A DNA stretch of 8,301 nt, taken from assembly GCA_031581485.1 (NCBI GenBank), contig JAVLBA010000088.1:1-8301 (forward strand). Direction: 5' to 3'. Numbering within the stretch: position 1 is the first letter of the stretch; each line of letters begins with the position of its first letter. The position numbers and the translations under genes are program-made. Below are positions 6,142 to 8,301 of the stretch, piece after piece. The stretch is from BM506 sp031581485 (GTDB taxonomy: Bacteria > Desulfobacterota > Desulfobulbia > Desulfobulbales > SURF-16). The notes beneath the pieces were generated by a model that saw nothing but the letters and a program-made list of their open reading frames with translations, did no database searches and was not told where the DNA came from.

Positions 6142-6219
6142 TGGGGTGAGCGATGGGACTTGAACCCACGACCTCCGGAGCCACAATCCGGGGCTACCAC
6201 CAGCTGAGCTACGCCCACC
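6142..6219 (-). tRNA. tRNA-His (anticodon GTG)
   Basis: The minus strand folds as a full cloverleaf. The acceptor stem GTGGGCG (6218-6212) pairs with CGCTCAC (6152-6146, one G-U pair). The D arm contains AGCTCAGCTGGTGGTAGC. The anticodon stem CCGGA/TCCGG encloses the loop TTGTGGC with anticodon GTG, and the T arm contains GGGTTCAAGTCCC. The extra 5' G (6219) opposite C73 (6145) is the identity mark of bacterial tRNA-His. The CCA end is encoded (6144-6142). The gene stands alone with its own promoter and terminator. Confidence 0.97.
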
Positions 6220-6259
6220 ATGCATTTTCACTGCCTAGGCATGTGAAAAGAACCTTTGT

Positions 6260-6288
6260 TGTATAATAGATTGGTTTGCTTATGGCAA
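6260..6288 (-). promoter_or_regulatory. Promoter of tRNA-His
   Basis: On the minus strand, TTGCCA (6288-6283) and TATACA (6265-6260) are 17 bases apart. Transcription would start near 6253, about 34 bases before the mature tRNA end, which is a normal leader for RNase P processing. The promoter lies just beyond the stop codon of the upstream minus-strand gene. Confidence 0.7.
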
Positions 6289-6300
6289 GGAGAAATCGTT

Positions 6301-6963
6301 CTAGCCAACAAGCTCCTTGCCGCAATGTTTACACTTGCTGGCCTTGTTCTTGACGATCTCCATACAGTCAGGGCATTCCTTCATGAAATTGTTTTTGAGG
6401 ATCTCAATAATGGCCTGATTCTTCTGATGCTCAAGGGTGCCCTCCTTGTATTCCAGATTGCGCAGGGCATCGATACAGGAGAGGTCATTGAGGGGAATAA
6501 GGAGACGGCTGGCCTTCAGCCTGTTGTTGAGGCTCGATTTTTCATCTGTAAGGATACCCATAATCGGGGTGAGATCCTTGTCGGCAACACAGGTGTCAAG
6601 CTGGCTGGCCCAGGCGCATTCCTGATGATAGCGTTTGTTGGCCGCCATGATCGCCTCAGGGTCAAGGACACTCCCCGTGAAGGCCATTTGGTTGCCCACC
6701 ATCATCAGCTCGCCTTTTTCCTCATTGGCCAGCCGCATGTAACGATAGGAGCCCACATGTCCGTAAGCGGCCTCAATATGATCCCAGCCCTTGACATAGG
6801 GGGGGCATTGATCATTGAGACAGACAAACATCACCTCGGCGCCCCAGCCCAGGCCGTCACCAATGTGGAAGGGCGGCGTTTCACAGGGGGAAAGCCTGGT
6901 CTGGCAATTGGGGCAATAAAATTCCATTTCACAGTAACGTAAACAGTCGTCTGCGCTGAGCAT
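6301..6963 (-). CDS. Protein with zinc ribbons at both ends, function unknown
   Basis: This 220-residue cytoplasmic-looking protein has an N-terminal cysteine cluster (YCPNCQTRLSPC, with C17, C20 and C27, later C48 and C53 in FVCLNDQCPP). A middle region GHVGSYRYMRLANEEKGELM is followed by a helical segment of about residues 100-195 that may form short repeats. A classic C-terminal zinc ribbon ends the protein (CPDCMEIVKNKASKCKHCGKEL; C197, C200, C211, C214). The C-terminal ribbon resembles the short UPF0547-type element found at the end of many bacterial proteins. A GAGGAG ribosome binding site stands about 8 bases before the ATG at 6963. No signal peptide or membrane segment is seen. Zinc ribbons at both ends suggest binding of nucleic acid or protein, but I do not recognise a function. 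It has its own promoter and no partner gene. Confidence 0.85.
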   Translation of the reverse strand: MLSADDCLRYCEMEFYCPNCQTRLSPCETPPFHIGDGLGWGAEVMFVCLNDQCPPYVKGWDHIEAAYGHVGSYRYMRLANEEKGELMMVGNQMAFTGSVLDPEAIMAANKRYHQECAWASQLDTCVADKDLTPIMGILTDEKSSLNNRLKASRLLIPLNDLSCIDALRNLEYKEGTLEHQKNQAIIEILKNNFMKECPDCMEIVKNKASKCKHCGKELVG

Positions 6964-7065
6964 GGATGATCTCCTCTTGGCTGACCCGGGTATTTGAGGG
7001 TCTGGTGTATGGAAAGCCTTTTTTTATGTATAACAGAAACAGCCTGTCACCGTGTGCGGAAGGCG

Positions 7066-7089
7066 ATATGCTGAAGAATGTAAGCATAT
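7066..7089. repeat. Inverted repeat at the predicted start site of the double-zinc-ribbon gene
   Basis: ATATGCT (7066-7072) and AGCATAT (7083-7089) are perfect inverted copies separated by 10 bases. The right arm adjoins the -10 box (7091-7096) and spans the predicted transcript start near 7084, which suits a repressor site. It could also form a hairpin at the very 5' end of the mRNA. Confidence 0.45.
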
Positions 7090-7090
7090 A

Positions 7091-7119
7091 ATTATACATG
7101 ATCAAGGCGGAAATAGCAA
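7091..7119 (-). promoter_or_regulatory. Promoter of the double-zinc-ribbon gene
   Basis: On the minus strand TTGCTA (7119-7114) and a perfect TATAAT (7096-7091) are 17 bases apart. Transcription from about 7084 would give a leader of about 120 bases before the ATG at 6963. The call rests on box match and spacing alone. Confidence 0.6.
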
Positions 7120-7208
7120 TGGTTGCTTCTTTTGTCGATAAAGAGAGAGGAGCATTGCCAGGGTGGAGGTGCGCCAAAAGAGATGAGGTCAGGGTATCTT
7201 CCTCCGTG

Positions 7209-7257
7209 GTCCGGTTAATCACTAAAAAGGGTGCCTGCCACCAGCGCAGGACCGGAC
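7209..7257. repeat. Nested inverted repeat, possible structured RNA or operator
   Basis: GTCCGGT (7209-7215) pairs with ACCGGAC (7251-7257), and inside it CCTGC (7234-7238) pairs with GCAGG (7246-7250) around a seven-base loop. The right arms are directly joined while the left arms are 18 bases apart, so the fold would be a two-part stem with one large bulge. No T run follows on either strand in the right place, so it is not a standard terminator. Confidence 0.4.
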
Positions 7258-7371
7258 GCAAAAAAAAAGAGGGGACCAAAATATATCTTTGAAAATGGCG
7301 GCGGAAATGTTTCTTGACAGAGATGTTTTTCCAGAGCAGTTCCATTTCAAATGGAGAGGGCGTTTTCGCAG

Positions 7372-7908
7372 ATGATCAGTCTCGCTAGCTTTGGCAGCCT
7401 TTTTTCTGCCCTGAACAACAGGAAAGAACATCTTTTCCGCTCCTGGCTGTTTGAGCCGGGCATGGGCTATCACGATTGGCAATTCTGGTGGCCGTCACCC
7501 CGGGGAAAACGACCCCGGCCCCATGAAGGAATTGATTTTTTCTGTTATAAAGATCAGCTGGGCAGGCTACACAATCTGGATACAAGTCTGGTGCCGGCCC
7601 CCTGTGGCGGCACAGTGGTTGCCCTGTGTGGTGACTTTCTGGGGCAGTCGGTTTTTCTGCTGCCTGAGCAGCCGGGAGACCGGGATGGTCTCTATGTCCT
7701 GGCCCATATCTCCCCCCATGTTGGCCCGGGAGAGAGAGTGCAGCAGGGGGATGTGGTGGGCTCTGTAGCGGCAGCTCGGGGCGTGATTCCGCCTCACCTC
7801 CATGTCTCTTTTCTGCAGGGGAGGTGGGGTGATCTGCCCGTGGAGCTCAGTTGGCCGGCGCTCATAAAGCAGCGGCAACTCCGATTTGTCCGGCCGTTTT
7901 TAGAATAA
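7372..7908 (+). CDS. M23-family (LytM-type) metallopeptidase-like protein
   Basis: M23 enzymes are zinc endopeptidases that usually cut peptide cross-links in peptidoglycan. All core residues appear intact in this 178-residue frame: zinc ligands H51 and D55 (HEGIDF), H112 (YVLAHISPHVGPGERV) and the HxH pair H142/H144 (PPHLHVSF). Between them are the barwin-like strands typical of the fold (VPAPCGGTVVAL, VQQGDVVGSV). The protein is one M23 domain with a short N-terminus. I see no convincing signal peptide or membrane anchor, which is odd for a wall enzyme; it may be exported another way or act elsewhere. I chose the ATG at 7372 because GGAGAGGG precedes it by about 11 bases. An ATG at 7351 is in frame, adding seven residues, but has no ribosome binding site. 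An in-frame stop at 7315-7317 limits longer forms. The next gene begins 23 bases on, so the two are probably one operon. Confidence 0.85.
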   Translation: MISLASFGSLFSALNNRKEHLFRSWLFEPGMGYHDWQFWWPSPRGKRPRPHEGIDFFCYKDQLGRLHNLDTSLVPAPCGGTVVALCGDFLGQSVFLLPEQPGDRDGLYVLAHISPHVGPGERVQQGDVVGSVAAARGVIPPHLHVSFLQGRWGDLPVELSWPALIKQRQLRFVRPFLE

Positions 7909-7931
7909 AAGAGCGTTATGGAGAGTACGTA

Positions 7932-8301
7932 ATGGCAGAGCAAGAGAATAAGATAGAGAGGGGCTTTATCCCCAGCCTGCGGGAAGGGGTGGATGTGGTG
8001 CGGATGATTTTTTTTAAAAAAATGCGCGCCCATTGCGCCGAGAGTCTGCCGGCAAAGCCTCCCCGCTTTCATGGTATGCTGGCGGGGGCGGTAATGAATG
8101 AGCTTTTCGGCACTCCAAATCCCGAGGAGAAATTCGTGGCCTTTGTTGCTGAAAATCGGCAAGTCATAGAAGCGGAGCTTGCCAGCCTGGCCACTAATTT
8201 CCAGGATATGCGCATTCCCCTCACCGATGCCCTCCGCATGCATTATCTGTGTAATTATCAGGAGGGTATTGCCGGCGATGAGGTGACGGTACTGGCCCGG
8301 G
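7932..8301 (+). CDS. Unidentified protein, 3' end outside the window
   Basis: An open frame starts at ATG 7932, with GGAGAG six bases upstream, and runs off the window end after 123 codons. The visible protein begins MAEQENKIERGFIPSLREG and has a basic patch FFKKMRAHC. It then continues as a mostly helical, soluble-looking sequence (FHGMLAGAVMNELFG, EEKFVAFVAENRQVIEAELASL, IPLTDALRMHYLCNYQEG). No signal peptide or membrane segment is visible. I do not recognise a family. It lies 23 bases after the M23-type gene on the same strand, and co-transcription is likely, so a link to that protein's work is possible but not shown. Confidence 0.8.
   Translation, partial: MAEQENKIERGFIPSLREGVDVVRMIFFKKMRAHCAESLPAKPPRFHGMLAGAVMNELFGTPNPEEKFVAFVAENRQVIEAELASLATNFQDMRIPLTDALRMHYLCNYQEGIAGDEVTVLAR

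Larger units (their letters stand above)
6964..7350. other. Non-coding gap with regulatory repeats between divergent genes
   Basis: Roughly 390 bases separate the double-zinc-ribbon gene from the M23 peptidase gene. Open frames here (for example minus strand 7345-6929) overlap the start of a solid gene and show no family features or ribosome binding site, so I call no gene. The stretch holds a promoter for the minus-strand gene (7091-7119), an inverted repeat at its start site (7066-7089) and a nested inverted repeat (7209-7257). A TTGACA at 7314-7319 might be a -35 box for the peptidase operon, but no matching -10 box follows at normal spacing. Confidence 0.6.

Noticed and set aside
6142..6219. 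tRNA-His as an attachment site for an integrated element
   Set aside because: No integrase gene or repeated copy of the tRNA 3' end is seen within the window.
5877..6221. Minus-strand open frame of 114 codons starting in the tRNA
   Set aside because: It begins within tRNA-His, runs through the terminator, and is in a different frame from the zinc-ribbon sequence. The cysteine knuckles appear only in the frame with the TGA.
6256..6942. Plus-strand open frame opposite the double-zinc-ribbon gene
   Set aside because: Its translation has no recognisable motif, whereas the minus strand encodes paired CxxC ribbons with a good ribosome binding site and promoter.
6929..7345. Minus-strand open frame of 138 codons in the gap before the peptidase gene
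   Set aside because: It overlaps the true start of the double-zinc-ribbon gene, crosses that gene's promoter, and shows no family features.
1..8301. CRISPR array, insertion sequence, prophage or integron
   Set aside because: No regularly spaced repeats, transposase, integrase or terminal inverted repeats were seen. A lone HNH gene is not enough to call a mobile element.

Overview
The window looks like a chromosomal stretch from a Gram-negative, anaerobic deltaproteobacterium-type organism (Desulfobacterota, possibly Desulfobulbales). This rests on protein style, moderately high GC, strong GGAG-type ribosome binding sites and a HesB-like selenoprotein of the kind known from that group. The taxonomic guess is inference; no marker gene settles it.

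Layout. Positions 2-3957 hold a plus-strand run: the 3' part of a UvrD/PcrA-type helicase, a 56-residue single-pass membrane protein, folylpolyglutamate synthase (folC), and a small HNH endonuclease whose ATG overlaps the folC stop. Convergent to it is a phosphofructokinase (pfkA, minus strand) with a good sigma70-type promoter; a perfect 15-bp palindrome covers its -35 box. Next, on the plus strand, is a HesB/IscA-like gene (5453-5791). Its reading frame is interrupted by one TGA, at the site of the first cluster-binding Cys of A-type Fe-S carriers, with a bacterial SECIS-like hairpin 25 nt downstream. It is best read as a 112-residue selenoprotein. A strong two-way terminator follows.

On the other side of that terminator, on the minus strand, lies a 73-residue Lar-like zinc-ribbon reading frame (6073-5852) that also carries a single in-frame TGA. 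It is either a second, undescribed selenoprotein or a gene broken by a nonsense mutation. It sits behind a tRNA-His(GTG) gene that has its own promoter and terminator. A 220-residue protein with zinc ribbons at both ends follows (minus strand, own promoter with an inverted repeat at the start site). Then comes a roughly 400-base non-coding stretch with structured repeats. The window closes with a plus-strand pair: an M23-type metallopeptidase with intact active-site residues, and an unidentified protein cut by the window end.

How the genes fit together: most are unrelated housekeeping units (DNA unwinding, folate polyglutamylation, glycolysis, Fe-S biogenesis, translation). The biologically interesting part is 5450-6080, where TGA recoding has to be considered on both strands and where standard gene calling would lose both proteins.
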